From: Herbidospora cretacea
GTDB taxonomy: Bacteria; Actinomycetota; Actinomycetes; Streptosporangiales; Streptosporangiaceae
DNA length: 64,000 bases
Direction: 5' to 3'
Assembly: GCF_001570605.1 (NCBI RefSeq)
Contig: NZ_BBXG01000022.1
Span: forward strand, 62,001 to 126,000
Positions 32,125 to 40,870 of this stretch are shown in pieces. The notes beneath the pieces were generated by a model. That model searched no databases, was not told the DNA's origin, and saw only the letters and a program-made list of their open reading frames with translations. A program made the translations under genes and the position numbers. The first letter of the stretch is position 1. The number at the start of each line of letters is the position of its first letter.

Positions 32125-32545
32125 GATTCCGGCGGCGGCGCCACCATGGGGGGATTCTGGCGTAGCCGCCGTCGTCGAGGTTGGCGAGGCGTTCGAAGAG
32201 GTTGTAGGTGCCCGGGTTGCCGCAGACCAGGACCGAGACCAGGACCGACAGGACGTAGAACGGCAGCATCGGGAGGCCGATGAGGGCGGCGTACTGGCTG
32301 GCGTGGCGGGATTCGTGCAGGAGGAGGGGGCCCTGCAGGAGGCCCTCCTGGTGTTTGGTCAGCACGACGTTGCCGACGGTGAAGGCGCGGGCGATCGGGA
32401 AGTTGTAGCGGTAGCCGTGGGCGTAGATCAGGCCCAGTTCCCCCGGGCTCGTGGTCGCGCCGCCGACGCGGGCGATCAGCAGGCCCAGCGGGGTCGACAG
32501 GTTGATCCAGTTGACGACGCGCCTGAAGCGGAAATACGGCCGCAT
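32117..32545 (-). CDS. hypothetical membrane protein with HExxH motif
   Basis: 142 residues. Two or three hydrophobic segments are visible (about residues 10-28, 50-62, 88-112, the last LPMLPFYVLSVLVSVLVCG). Between them is LLHESRHASQYAALIG, which contains HExxH followed by Q-Y, the zinc-ligand motif of many metallopeptidases and of DUF4157-like proteins. A Gly/Tyr-rich strand (LGLIYAHGYRYNFPIARA) precedes it. It may be a small membrane-associated metalloprotease or only a metal-binding protein; no third ligand can be assigned with confidence. ATG 32545. It converges with vapC, overlapping by 8 bases, and follows the flavin reductase gene by 15 bases. Confidence 0.65.
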   Translation of the reverse strand: MRPYFRFRRVVNWINLSTPLGLLIARVGGATTSPGELGLIYAHGYRYNFPIARAFTVGNVVLTKHQEGLLQGPLLLHESRHASQYAALIGLPMLPFYVLSVLVSVLVCGNPGTYNLFERLANLDDGGYARIPPWWRRRRNLN

Positions 32546-32560
32546 CAGATCATCATGCGC

Positions 32561-33049
32561 TCATTGGGCCAGGAACGAGTAGTGGCCCTGGTGGTAGATC
32601 AGCGGCGCGGCGTCGCGGGGGGTCGCGACGGTCTCCACGCCGCCCACCACGATCGAGTGGTCGCCCGCGTCGTGGACGGCCACCGTGCGGCACTCCAGGG
32701 TCGCGATGGCGCGGTCGAGCAGGGCGACGCCCAGGGCGCCCCGGTGGTGCGGGAAGCCGGTGAGCTGGCCCTCCAGCGGGCGGCCACGTTTGGCCAGGTA
32801 GCGGGAGACCTCCTCGTCGTCCTCTCCCAGGACGGAGACGCCCCAGACGCCCGCGCTCAGGACCGTGTCGTGGAAGCGGGCGATCTTCTCGGCGCAGAAC
32901 AGGGCCAGCAGCGGGTCGAGGGACACCGACGCGAACGAGTTGACCGTCATCGCGTGGTCGGCTCCCGTCGGGTCGACGGTCGTGACGATGACGATCCCGG
33001 TCGCGAAGCGCCCGGCCACCTTCCGGTAGAGATCCCTGTCAGCCAGCAC
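32561..33049 (-). CDS. flavin reductase-like (split-barrel) protein
   Basis: 162 residues from GTG 33049 with AAGGTAGCGAG directly upstream. The flavin reductase domain is complete: FATGIVIVTTVDPTGADHAM (FMN phosphate side), TVNSFASVSLDPLLALF and the C-terminal HDAGDHSIVVGGVETV with the conserved HxxGDH-like motif. Such proteins use NAD(P)H to reduce FMN/FAD for a partner monooxygenase. No monooxygenase gene is adjacent. It shares orientation with the DUF6113 and mshB genes upstream and may be in one transcript. Confidence 0.9.
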   Translation of the reverse strand: MLADRDLYRKVAGRFATGIVIVTTVDPTGADHAMTVNSFASVSLDPLLALFCAEKIARFHDTVLSAGVWGVSVLGEDDEEVSRYLAKRGRPLEGQLTGFPHHRGALGVALLDRAIATLECRTVAVHDAGDHSIVVGGVETVATPRDAAPLIYHQGHYSFLAQ

Positions 33050-33084
33050 GCTCGCTACCTTATGCGGCGGTCTGTCCGTGGGAT

Positions 33085-33516
33085 TCAGGTGCCCCGCAAC
33101 AGCCAGGAGGGCCCGCGCGACGGCACCAGGGCGACGGCCAGCGCGGCGGCCAGCAGGCCGCCGTAGAGGTAGATGTAGCCGCCGAGGGTCGCGGCGATGG
33201 CCAGATCGCCCTCGGGACGGGGCCCGGCCAGGATCATCGACGGGATCACCCAGGCCACGGCGACCACGCCGGCGGCCAGGCGCGCGCCCATCAGGCGGCC
33301 CATGGCGTAGGGGACGCCGAAGACGACCAGGACCGCCAGGACGCCCCCGACGGGGATCGTGCCGAGCAGGTACCACCCGTGTTCGAAGGCGCCGACCACG
33401 CCCAGGACCAGGCCCAGCATGAACAGCGCGCCGTAGGCGGCGCCCGTGACGGCCGGTTCGGCGCCGCCGGGACCCTGGTCGGGTTCGGCGGTCTCCGGAG
33501 CGGCGTTCACCATCAT
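33085..33516 (-). CDS. DUF6113-type membrane protein next to mshB
   Basis: 143 residues with four hydrophobic segments (about residues 24-46, 52-72, 80-98, 108-130) after an acidic N-terminus (APETAEPDQGPGGAEPAV). The motif GAFEHGWYLLGTIPVG and the end YIYLYGGLLAAALAVALVP fit the membrane protein always found after mshB in actinomycetes (Rv1171 position; DUF6113). Role unknown; the fixed location suggests a link to mycothiol metabolism or mere co-inheritance. Ends 35 bases before the flavin reductase start and begins 9 bases after mshB. Two adjacent ATGs (33516, 33513) are possible starts. Confidence 0.78.
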   Translation of the reverse strand: MMVNAAPETAEPDQGPGGAEPAVTGAAYGALFMLGLVLGVVGAFEHGWYLLGTIPVGGVLAVLVVFGVPYAMGRLMGARLAAGVVAVAWVIPSMILAGPRPEGDLAIAATLGGYIYLYGGLLAAALAVALVPSRGPSWLLRGT

Positions 33517-33525
33517 GGGCCGAGG

Positions 33526-34314
33526 CTAGCCGATGCCGGCGAACAGGTCGTCCTCGTGGCCGGCCACGGAGGGTCCCGCTTTGCGTACGAAGTGTTCCAC
33601 TCCCCTGGCCTCCTGGCCGACGCCGTTGGACAGGGCGAAGCGGGGGGCGTCGACGGTGATCTGGGTGGCGTGGGCGCGCAGGGCGGTCAGTTTCGCGTCG
33701 AGATAGGGGCGGGCGTCGATCGAGGTGGTGACCGTCTCGCGGCCGTAGCCGAGGGCGTCGACGTCCTCGGGCTGGAAGATCTCCATACGGGCGGCGGCCT
33801 CCAGCATCTCGGAGCGCAGCTGGGCGGTCTGGTAGAACTTCCGCACCCCGTCGGCCTGGGAGAAGGCCCGCCAGGCCACCCGGTGGGCCTGGATGTGGTC
33901 GGGATGGCCGTAGAGGCCGTTGTCGTCGTAGGTGACGATCACCTGGGGGCGTACGGACTCGATGATCTTCAGCAGCCGCTCGGCGGCCTCGTCGACGGAC
34001 GCCTGCCAGAAGCTGCGCGGATCCTCGTTGGACGGCGCGCCCATCATGCCGCTGTCGCGGTAGCCCAGGAAGCGGTGGTCGTCGACGCCGAGCGCGCGGC
34101 AGGCGGCGGCCAGCTCACGGGTCCGGTAGGCGCCCAGCTCGTCGGGGCCGAGATGGGCCAGGGTCGAGGGGATGATCTCGCCCTCCTCGCCGCGGGTGCA
34201 CGTCACCAGCGTCACGTGGACGCCCTCGGCGGCGTAGCGGGCCATCGTGGCGCCGGTGCCGATGGACTCGTCGTCGGGATGGGCGTGGACGAGGAGGAGG
34301 CGGCGGTCGGGCAT
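33526..34314 (-). CDS. mshB: mycothiol deacetylase MshB (GlcNAc-Ins deacetylase)
   Basis: 262 residues from ATG 34314. A PIG-L/LmbE-family zinc deacetylase: [19 protein letters not shown] with zinc ligands H12 and D15, [14 protein letters not shown] with the third histidine, and [16 protein letters not shown] as in known MshB. It removes acetate from GlcNAc-inositol in the second step of mycothiol synthesis, the main low-molecular-weight thiol of actinobacteria. Length and motifs favour MshB over Mca. It overlaps no gene and is divergent from the S9 peptidase with only 19 bases between start codons, so the two promoters must overlap. Confidence 0.93.
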   Translation of the reverse strand: MPDRRLLLVHAHPDDESIGTGATMARYAAEGVHVTLVTCTRGEEGEIIPSTLAHLGPDELGAYRTRELAAACRALGVDDHRFLGYRDSGMMGAPSNEDPRSFWQASVDEAAERLLKIIESVRPQVIVTYDDNGLYGHPDHIQAHRVAWRAFSQADGVRKFYQTAQLRSEMLEAAARMEIFQPEDVDALGYGRETVTTSIDARPYLDAKLTALRAHATQITVDAPRFALSNGVGQEARGVEHFVRKAGPSVAGHEDDLFAGIG

Positions 34315-34333
34315 GCTGGCACTATAAGGGGCT

Positions 34334-36364
34334 ATGACTGAGAGCTTTCCTCGCCTGCATGCCCGGACCCGCCGGTTCACGCTCGGGGTGCCGCGCGGCT
34401 TCACCCTCACCCCCTCGGGCGACCGCGTGATCTTCCAGCGCACCAAATCGGGCACCGACCCCGTGACCTGCCTGTGGGAACTCGACGTCGCCTCGGGCGA
34501 GGAGCGCCTGCTCGTCGACCCGCTGATCCTGGGCGCGGCCGAGGAGGAGCTGCCCCCGGAGGAGCGGGCCCGGCGTGAGCGCGCCCGCGAGTCGGCCGGT
34601 GGCGTGGTCGCCTACTCCTACGCCGGCGGCCGGATCGTCTTCAACCTCTCCGGCGCCCTGTACGTGTGGGAGTCCGGCGAGATCCGCTGGCTGAAGACCC
34701 CCGGCGGGGTGATCGACCCGCGCCTGTCCCCCGACGGCGGCAAGGTCGCCTACGTCAGCGGCGGGCGGCTGCGGGTGCAGGACCTGGAGACCGGCTCCGA
34801 CTTCGAGGTGGCCGGGGAGGACGGCGCGACCTGGGGCCTGGCCGAGTTCATCGCCTCCGAGGAGCTCGACCGGATGCGCGGCTACTGGTGGTCGCCCGAC
34901 GCGTCGGCGCTGCTGGTCGCGCGGGTCGACGAGTCGCCGGTGCAGGTCTGGCACATCGCCGACCCGGCCAACCCCGGCAGCGACCCGGTCGCGATCTCCT
35001 ACCCGGCGGCCGGCACGAACAACGCGCGGGTCAACCTCTACATCGTGGGCCTCGACGGCATCCGCACCCAGGTGCCGTTCGAGCACGAATACCTGGTCAA
35101 CGCCTCCTGGGACTCCTTCGGGCCGGTCATCGTGACGCTGGCCCGCGACCAGAGGTCGCTGCGGCTGCTCTCGGTCGACCCGACCACCGGCGGCACCACC
35201 CTGATCCGCGAGGACACCGACGACAAGTGGGTCGAGGCGGCGCAGGGCGTCCCCGCCCACACCTCCGACGGCGCGGTGGTCTGGGTGGCCGACGCCGAGG
35301 GCGGGCGGCGGCTGTTCGTCGGCTCGGCCGCGGTCACCCCGCCGTCGCTGCAGGTCCGCAGCGTCGTCGACGTCGACGCGAACGTGGTGCTCTTCACGGC
35401 CAGCGGGGGCGACCCGGCGCAGGTCCAGCTCTGGTCGTACGCGCAGGGCACCCTCAGCCCCCTCTCGACCGACGCGGGCGTGTTCACCGGGCGGCGCAGC
35501 GGCGGCGTGACCGTCGTGGTGGCGCAGTCGCTCGACCACGAGGGCGTGTCGGTGCGGGTGATCCGGCTCGACGGCAGCTCGGCGCCGATCGCGAGCGTGG
35601 CCGAGCGGCCCGGCCTCGACCTGCGGGTCTCGCTGTCGCGGGCGGGCTCGCGTGAGCTCTCCACGGCGGTGCTGCTGCCGTCGTGGCACGTCGAGGGGTC
35701 GGCCAAGCTGCCCGTCCTGATGGACCCCTACGGCGGCCCGCACGCCCAGCGGGTGCTCCACTCCCACCGGATGTTCCTGGAGGCCCAGTGGTGGGCCGAG
35801 CAGGGCTTCGCGGTGGTCGTCTCCGACGGGCGCGGCACGCCCGGACGCGGCCCGGCCTTCGAGCGCGAGGTCTACCACGACTTCACGATCACCCTCGACG
35901 ACCAGGTCGACGTGCTCCAGTCGATGCCCCACCCCGACCTCGACCTGAGCAGGGTCGCGATCCGGGGCTGGTCGTTCGGCGGCTACCTGGCGGCGCTGGC
36001 GGTGCTGCGGCGGCCCGACGTCTTCCACGCCGCCATCGCGGGCGCGCCGGTCACCGACTGGCGGCTCTACGACACGGCGTACACCGAGCGGTATCTGGGC
36101 CACCCCTCGGAGGGCCACTACGAGCACTCCTCGCTCCTCGCGGACGCCGAGAAGCTGACCCGCCCGCTCATGCTGATCCACGGCCTGGCCGACGACAACG
36201 TGGTGGCCGCCCACACGCTGCGGTTGTCGTCGGCGCTGCTGGCCGCGGGGAGGCCGCACACCGTGCTGCCCCTGTCGGGCGTCACCCACATGACGCCGCA
36301 GGAGGTCGTGGCCGAGAACCTCCTGCTGCTCCAGGTCGAGTTCCTCAAGAACGCCCTGTCTTGA
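34334..36364 (+). CDS. S9 family (dipeptidyl-peptidase IV/prolyl oligopeptidase-like) serine peptidase
   Basis: 676 residues. An N-terminal beta-propeller domain covers about 30-430 ([36 protein letters not shown]). The alpha/beta-hydrolase peptidase domain (about 440-676) has S547 in GWSFGG, D620 in HGLADDNV and H652 in GVTHMT. The triad is complete. [18 protein letters not shown] carries the glutamate pair (EE) typical of dipeptidyl-peptidase IV, which binds the free N-terminus, so it probably releases dipeptides from peptides. No signal peptide, so cytosolic. Its last codons and stop lie inside the long palindromic element copy 4. Confidence 0.93.
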   Translation: MTESFPRLHARTRRFTLGVPRGFTLTPSGDRVIFQRTKSGTDPVTCLWELDVASGEERLLVDPLILGAAEEELPPEERARRERARESAGGVVAYSYAGGRIVFNLSGALYVWESGEIRWLKTPGGVIDPRLSPDGGKVAYVSGGRLRVQDLETGSDFEVAGEDGATWGLAEFIASEELDRMRGYWWSPDASALLVARVDESPVQVWHIADPANPGSDPVAISYPAAGTNNARVNLYIVGLDGIRTQVPFEHEYLVNASWDSFGPVIVTLARDQRSLRLLSVDPTTGGTTLIREDTDDKWVEAAQGVPAHTSDGAVVWVADAEGGRRLFVGSAAVTPPSLQVRSVVDVDANVVLFTASGGDPAQVQLWSYAQGTLSPLSTDAGVFTGRRSGGVTVVVAQSLDHEGVSVRVIRLDGSSAPIASVAERPGLDLRVSLSRAGSRELSTAVLLPSWHVEGSAKLPVLMDPYGGPHAQRVLHSHRMFLEAQWWAEQGFAVVVSDGRGTPGRGPAFEREVYHDFTITLDDQVDVLQSMPHPDLDLSRVAIRGWSFGGYLAALAVLRRPDVFHAAIAGAPVTDWRLYDTAYTERYLGHPSEGHYEHSSLLADAEKLTRPLMLIHGLADDNVVAAHTLRLSSALLAAGRPHTVLPLSGVTHMTPQEVVAENLLLLQVEFLKNALS

Positions 36365-36417
36365 GGCAGATTCAGGGCGCGAGCCACAGCCGGCCTTCGG
36401 CCGTCCGCGTCTCGCTT
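36354..36417 (-). repeat. palindromic gene-end element, copy 4 (long form)
   Basis: Left extension CCCTGTCTTGAGGCAGATT at 36354-36372, core 36377-36417 with GGCCTTCGGCC centre. The stop codon of the S9 peptidase (36362-36364) is inside the extension, and the ABC-transporter stop (36420) is two bases beyond the core. The element thus fills the whole space between two convergent genes, as copy 1 does. Confidence 0.83.
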
Positions 36418-36419
36418 GG

Positions 36420-38156
36420 CTAGCGGCGCCAGCTCTCCCACAGGGCGGCGTAGGGGCCACCGGCCTCGACCAGTTCCTCGTGGGAGCCGAGTTCGCTGAT
36501 CCGGCCGTCCTCGACGACGGCCACCCGGTCGGCGTCGTGGGCCGTGTAGAGGCGGTGCGCGATGGCGATCACGGTGCGCCCGTCGAGGACCGCCGCCAGC
36601 GAGCGTTCCAGGTGGCGGGCCTGGCGGGGGTCGATCAGCGAGGTCGCCTCGTCGAGCACCAGCGTGTGAGGGTCGGCCAGCACCAGGCGGGCCAGCGCGA
36701 GCTGCTGCGCCTGCGCGGGCGAGACGGTGACCCCGCCCGAGCCCACCTCGGCGTCCAGGCCGAGCCGCTCGGCCCAATCCCAGGCGTCGACCGCCTCCAG
36801 CGCCCGCCTGACCGCGTCGTCATCGGCCTCGGGACGGCCGATGAGGACGTTGTCGCGCAGCGTCCCCTTGAACACGTGGTGCTCCTGGGTGACCAGGGCG
36901 ACCTGGCCGCGCAGCTCGGCCAGCGGCAGCTCGACCAGCGGCGCGCCGCCGACGGTGACCGTGCCGGTCCGCGGGCCGTGGATGCCCGCGAGCAGCCGCC
37001 CGAGGGTCGACTTCCCGGCCCCCGACGGTCCGACCATGGCCAGGCGTTCGCCCGGCTGGACGGCCAGGTCGATGCCGTGCAGGACGTCGTGTCCCTCCCG
37101 GTAGGCGTACCGGACGTCGTCGGCCCTCAGCTCGTCGCCGTCCGGCGTCACCTCGGAGGGGACCCGGTCGTCGGGCACGTTGGCGACGCCCAAGAGGCGG
37201 GCCATCGAGGCGCTGCCGACCTGGAGCTCGTCGATCCACGACAGCAGCCGGTCGAGCGGGTCGACGAGCTGCTGGATGTAGAGCGTGCCCGCCGTGACCT
37301 GGGCGATGGTCACCCAGCCCTGCGTGTAGAACAGGCCGCCGATGAACAGCGTGGCGACGACCGGGATGACGTAGCCCATCTCGACCGCCGGGAACCAGAC
37401 GGTCCGCAGGCTCAGCGAGTAGCGCTCGGCGGCGTAGGAGCCCCGGATGTCCTCGTCGGTACGGTCGCGGCGGCGGTCCGCCAGTCCCAGCGCCTCGACC
37501 GTGCGGGCGCCCTCGACGGTCTGCGCGAGGCCCTCGGTGAGGGTCGCGTACGCGGCGCCCTCGCGCAGGTAGGCGGGGCCCGACCGGTTCAGGTACCACC
37601 GGGTGGAGATCCAGATCAGCGGCACCGCCACCAGCGACGGCAGCGCCATGAGCGGACCGCCGACCACGAACAGCGCGCCCACCATGAACACGCCGGTGAC
37701 CAGCGCGATCAGGATCTCCGGCACGGCGTGGCGGACCGTCCGCGACAGCGCGTCGACGTCGCGGGAGGTCCGGGTGATCAGGTCGCCGGAACCGGCCCGC
37801 TCGACCGTCGACAGGGGCAGCGCGAGGACCCGGTCGACGAACTCCTCGCGCAGCTCGGCGAGCACCTTCTCGCCCAGCCGCGACGAGGCGAAGACCGCGA
37901 ACCGGGTCAGCGCCGCCTGGGCGGCCACGAAACCGGCGATGGCCAGCGCGATCACGCTGACGTCGACGTCCGTGACGCCTTCGGCGACGTCCTGGACGAG
38001 GCCGCCCAGCAGCGCCGGGCCGGCCAGGCCGGAGAGCGCGGCCAGCCCGTGGAGGGCCAGCGCGATCGACAGCTGCTTCGGATACTTGACCATCAGGCGC
38101 CGGGCGTAGGCGCGTACCTGCGCCTTGTCGGCGACCGGCAGGATCTGGCGGCTCAT
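36420..38156 (-). CDS. ABC exporter half-transporter, ATPase-competent subunit
   Basis: 578 residues. Six transmembrane helices (about 25-320) are followed by an ATPase domain (about 345-575). Walker A is intact (MVGPSGAGKSTLGRLLAG) and so is Walker B with catalytic glutamate (TLVLDEATSLID), plus the Q-loop VTQEHH and the H-loop IAHRL. The signature motif, normally LSGGQ, reads VSPAQ. Its ATG overlaps the stop of the partner gene (ATGA). Together they should form a heterodimeric exporter with one competent ATP site, built from this Walker A/B and the partner's signature FSGGQ. Substrate unknown. Ends two bases from palindromic element copy 4. Confidence 0.93.
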   Translation of the reverse strand: MSRQILPVADKAQVRAYARRLMVKYPKQLSIALALHGLAALSGLAGPALLGGLVQDVAEGVTDVDVSVIALAIAGFVAAQAALTRFAVFASSRLGEKVLAELREEFVDRVLALPLSTVERAGSGDLITRTSRDVDALSRTVRHAVPEILIALVTGVFMVGALFVVGGPLMALPSLVAVPLIWISTRWYLNRSGPAYLREGAAYATLTEGLAQTVEGARTVEALGLADRRRDRTDEDIRGSYAAERYSLSLRTVWFPAVEMGYVIPVVATLFIGGLFYTQGWVTIAQVTAGTLYIQQLVDPLDRLLSWIDELQVGSASMARLLGVANVPDDRVPSEVTPDGDELRADDVRYAYREGHDVLHGIDLAVQPGERLAMVGPSGAGKSTLGRLLAGIHGPRTGTVTVGGAPLVELPLAELRGQVALVTQEHHVFKGTLRDNVLIGRPEADDDAVRRALEAVDAWDWAERLGLDAEVGSGGVTVSPAQAQQLALARLVLADPHTLVLDEATSLIDPRQARHLERSLAAVLDGRTVIAIAHRLYTAHDADRVAVVEDGRISELGSHEELVEAGGPYAALWESWRR

Positions 38157-39835
38157 CGGTCCTCCCCTCGGGTGACGGTGGAACGGTAGGCGGTGACGGT
38201 GGTCAGCAGTTCGCGGTGGGTGCCCTCGGCCACCGCGCGCTCGTTCTCCACGTAGAAGACGTGGTCGGCCCGGTCGAGCACGAGCGGGCTCGTGGTGACG
38301 ACCAGGGTGGCCCGCCCGGCGCGGGCCTTGGCGAGGCGTTCGGCGATCCGGGCCTCGGTGTGGGCGTCGACCGCGCTGGTCGGCTCGACCAGGATGAGGA
38401 TCTCCGGGTCGGCGGTCAGCGCGCGGGCCAGCCGGAGGCGCTGCTGCTGGCCGCCGGAGAACTCCCGCCCGGCCTCGGCCACGTGGGTGTCCAGGCCGTC
38501 GGGCAGCGCGTCGACGATGTCCTCGGCGCAGGCCGCGTACACGGCCGCCTCGACGTCGCCGCCGCCCCTGACGTCGAGTTCGGCGCGCAGCGTCCCGGCG
38601 AACAGCGCGGCGGCGTTGTCGGCGACCAGGATGTGCGCCCTGACCGCGTCGATGGGCAGTTCCTCCGTCGGCACGCCGCCGAGCGTCACCCGGCCGCCGG
38701 AGTAGCGGCCCAGCCGGTCGGCGATGGCGGTGGCCTCCTCCGGGGTGGCCGCGGCGAGCGCGGTGACCACGCCCTCGCGGACGACGACGCCCGACTCCTC
38801 GTCGCGCAGGTCGCCGTGGCGCAACTGGGCGCCGCCCCCGGTGATCTCGGGCTCCAGCGACAGGATGCGGACCACCCGCCTCGCCGCCACCGCGCCCTTG
38901 GTCAGCCGGTCGGCCGCCTCGGTCAGCGTGCGCAGCGGGGCGATCAGGAAGACCGCGTAGCCGTAGAAGGAGACCAGCTGGCCAGCCGACAGCTCGCCCG
39001 CCAGCGCGAACCGCGCGCCGAGCCACGTCACCGCCGCGATCAGCAGACCGGGCAGCAGCACCTGGGCGCCTTCGAGCAGCGACTCGACCGACGCGACCCG
39101 CACACCGGCGCCCCTGGTGCGCTGCGACTCACGGCGGTAGCGGTCGGCGAAGACCTGCTCGCCGCCGATGCCGCGCAGCACCCGCAGGCCCGCGACGATG
39201 TCGCCGGCCCGGGTGGCGAGGTCGCCCTGGAGGTCCCGCTGGGCGTGCTGGCGGCGGTGCAGCGGCTTGAGCAGCGGGGTGATCGCCAGCGCCATCACCG
39301 GCACCCCGACCAGCACGAGCAGGCCGAGCGGCAGCGAGGCCGACAGCATGATGACGGTGACCACGGCCACCGCGACGAGCGCGCCGGACCCGCGCAGGAT
39401 GATGTCCATCGCGTTGCCGATGTGGGCGATGTCGGAGTTGCCGACGCTCACCACCTCACCGGTCGACAGGCGCTTGGGCAGGGTCGCGCCGAGGCGGGTG
39501 GCCTGGCGGCTGGTGAGCTGGACGGTCTTGTAGGCGGCGTTGAGCCAGGTGTAGACGGCGCAGCGGTGGCGCAGGATGCCGGTGACGGCCTGCACCACAC
39601 CGAGCGCGAAGACCACCGCCGACCACTTCGCGAGCTCGCGGGTGTCCTGGGCGATGAGGGCGTTGACGCCGCTGCCGAGGGCGGCCGGGATGAGCGCCTG
39701 GGCGACCCACCAGGCGAGGGCATAGGTGATGCCCAGCCAGAGGGGCCGGCCCTGTTCGCGAGCCATCCACCAGAGGTATCTGCCGGGCCCGCGCGTGTCT
39801 GGTTCGCCGGGATCGCCGGCCGGAAGAGCGCGCAT
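38153..39835 (-). CDS. ABC exporter half-transporter with degenerate ATPase domain
   Basis: 560 residues from ATG 39835 (MRALPAGDPGEPDTRGPGR). An upstream in-frame start is rejected because it would read through the promoter of the divergent gene. Six membrane helices (about 30-310) and a nucleotide-binding domain (about 330-555). The signature FSGGQQQRLRLARAL is intact, but where Walker A should be the sequence reads VVTALAAATPEEATAIAD, with no GxxGxGKS/T. Walker B is ILILVEPTSAVD (Asp replaced by Val), and the H-loop histidine is missing (VVTTSPLVLDRADH). It cannot bind ATP in the usual way but provides the signature for the partner's site. Coupled by ATGA overlap to the partner gene. Confidence 0.92.
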   Translation of the reverse strand: MRALPAGDPGEPDTRGPGRYLWWMAREQGRPLWLGITYALAWWVAQALIPAALGSGVNALIAQDTRELAKWSAVVFALGVVQAVTGILRHRCAVYTWLNAAYKTVQLTSRQATRLGATLPKRLSTGEVVSVGNSDIAHIGNAMDIILRGSGALVAVAVVTVIMLSASLPLGLLVLVGVPVMALAITPLLKPLHRRQHAQRDLQGDLATRAGDIVAGLRVLRGIGGEQVFADRYRRESQRTRGAGVRVASVESLLEGAQVLLPGLLIAAVTWLGARFALAGELSAGQLVSFYGYAVFLIAPLRTLTEAADRLTKGAVAARRVVRILSLEPEITGGGAQLRHGDLRDEESGVVVREGVVTALAAATPEEATAIADRLGRYSGGRVTLGGVPTEELPIDAVRAHILVADNAAALFAGTLRAELDVRGGGDVEAAVYAACAEDIVDALPDGLDTHVAEAGREFSGGQQQRLRLARALTADPEILILVEPTSAVDAHTEARIAERLAKARAGRATLVVTTSPLVLDRADHVFYVENERAVAEGTHRELLTTVTAYRSTVTRGEDR

Positions 39836-39880
39836 CCTGCAAGCGTGGCAATCTCGCTGAACAGCCGTCCAGCCATTTAC

Positions 39881-39927
39881 GTCAACGCGGGTTGACACGC
39901 GCGACGTTGTCAACCTACATTGACGGC
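39881..39927 (+). promoter_or_regulatory. leaderless promoter with repeated GTCAA half-sites
   Basis: -35 TTGACA (39892-39897), 18 bases, -10 TACATT (39916-39921), with the expected start at the A of ATG 39928, i.e. a leaderless mRNA. Half-sites GTCAAC (39881-39886), GTTGAC (39891-39896), the palindrome GTTGTCAAC (39906-39914) and TTGAC (39920-39924) cover the promoter. They probably bind the encoded HTH protein, giving self-repression and perhaps control of the divergent ABC operon. Confidence 0.7.
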
Positions 39928-40161
39928 ATGAACGAGACAGCGCAGCTCGCCTCCGACGCGAGCAGCCGTGACCCCTCGATCGGCCTGCGCGCCGTGAGGG
40001 CGCTGCGGATCCTCGTCGACCGCCTGGAGGCGCTCCAGGTGGAGAACGCCCGTGAGCAAGGCTGGTCGTGGCAGGACATCGCCGTCCACCTCGACGTCAC
40101 CAGACAGGCCGTCCACAAGAAGTACGCGGGCGGGCGCGGCCTGCTCAGACGGGGAGACTGA
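39928..40161 (+). CDS. small HTH DNA-binding protein, partner of Clp-N protein
   Basis: 77 residues from ATG 39928. An N-terminal helix (IGLRAVRALRILVDRLEALQ) is followed by a helix-turn-helix: REQGWSWQDIAVHLDVTRQA and VHKKYAGGRG, with the usual pattern WSWQDIA..L.VTRQAVHKKY. This compact form is known from actinomycetes next to Clp N-terminal-domain proteins. The predicted transcript has no leader. The promoter carries multiple GTCAA/TTGAC half-sites, which suggests that it represses itself. Only 2 bases separate it from the Clp-N gene. It is divergent from the ABC exporter operon, so it may control that as well. Confidence 0.85.
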   Translation: MNETAQLASDASSRDPSIGLRAVRALRILVDRLEALQVENAREQGWSWQDIAVHLDVTRQAVHKKYAGGRGLLRRGD

Positions 40162-40163
40162 CG

Positions 40164-40748
40164 ATGTTCGAACGATTCACCGACGACGCCCGCCGGGTCG
40201 TGACCGCCGCCCAGGTGGAGGCCCGCCGCCTCAACCACCCCCGCATCGGCACCGAGCACCTGCTGCTCGGCATGCTCCAGGACCCCGAGTCCCTGGCCGC
40301 CAGAGTGCTGACAGGTCTCGACCACCGGGGCGCCGAGACCCGCCTGCGCGACATCCTCAACCAGCCCGGCGGGCGGCGCGGGCACGAGCTCGACGCCGAA
40401 CTGCTCAGCACCATCGGCATCGACCTCGACGCCATCAGGGAGAAGGTCGAGGAGGCCTTCGGGCCGGGGGCCCTCGACCGCGAACCGGTCCGCGACCACA
40501 AGGGCCACCTGCGCAGCGGCCGGCACATCCCGTTCGGGCCGCGCGCGAAGAAGACGCTGGAGCTGTCGCTCCGGGAGGCGATCGCGCTCAAGCACAAGTC
40601 CATCAGCGACGGCCACGTCCTGCTGGGAGTCATCCGCGAGGGCGGCGGACTGGCCATGCAGATCGTCGTCGAGGCGGGCATCTCCCCGGAGCGGGTCCGC
40701 GAGGCGCTCGTACGAGAACTGGGAAGCCCTGCCAGCGGCCGGCGCTGA
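40164..40748 (+). CDS. Clp N-terminal-domain protein without ATPase domains
   Basis: 194 residues. It opens like ClpC (MFERFTDDARRVVTAAQVEA, then RLNHPRIGTEHLLLGMLQD) and has a second Clp-N repeat near residues 120-190 (AKKTLELSLREAIALKHKSI, SDGHVLLGVIREGGGLAM). The AAA+ ATPase modules of ClpC are absent, so it is an isolated substrate/adaptor-binding domain. It might compete with ClpC for adaptors or present substrates, but this is inference. Cotranscribed with the small HTH protein 2 bases upstream. A hairpin terminator follows (40818-40857). Confidence 0.92.
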   Translation: MFERFTDDARRVVTAAQVEARRLNHPRIGTEHLLLGMLQDPESLAARVLTGLDHRGAETRLRDILNQPGGRRGHELDAELLSTIGIDLDAIREKVEEAFGPGALDREPVRDHKGHLRSGRHIPFGPRAKKTLELSLREAIALKHKSISDGHVLLGVIREGGGLAMQIVVEAGISPERVREALVRELGSPASGRR

Positions 40749-40817
40749 GAACCGCCAGGACGGGCCGGCCGGTTCTGACGTGGAGGGACCGGCACCGAGC
40801 GCGCCCGAACAGAGCAC

Positions 40818-40857
40818 GGCCCCCGCCGCAACCGGCCATTTGGTCGTGGCGGGGGCC
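40818..40857. terminator. bidirectional hairpin between Clp-N gene and sdhB-1
   Basis: GGCCCCCGCC pairs with GGCGGGGGCC across a 20-base loop that itself contains a weak stem. It sits between the convergent Clp-N gene (ends 40748) and the first sdhB (ends 40871). Confidence 0.7.
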
Positions 40858-40870
40858 GAGCGCCCCATTC

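Noticed and set aside
36420-39026. A fused 868-residue ABC protein
   Set aside because: The frame is open upstream of ATG 38156 only by chance. The partner subunit occupies another frame there with clear ABC motifs, and the ATGA overlap marks the true boundary.
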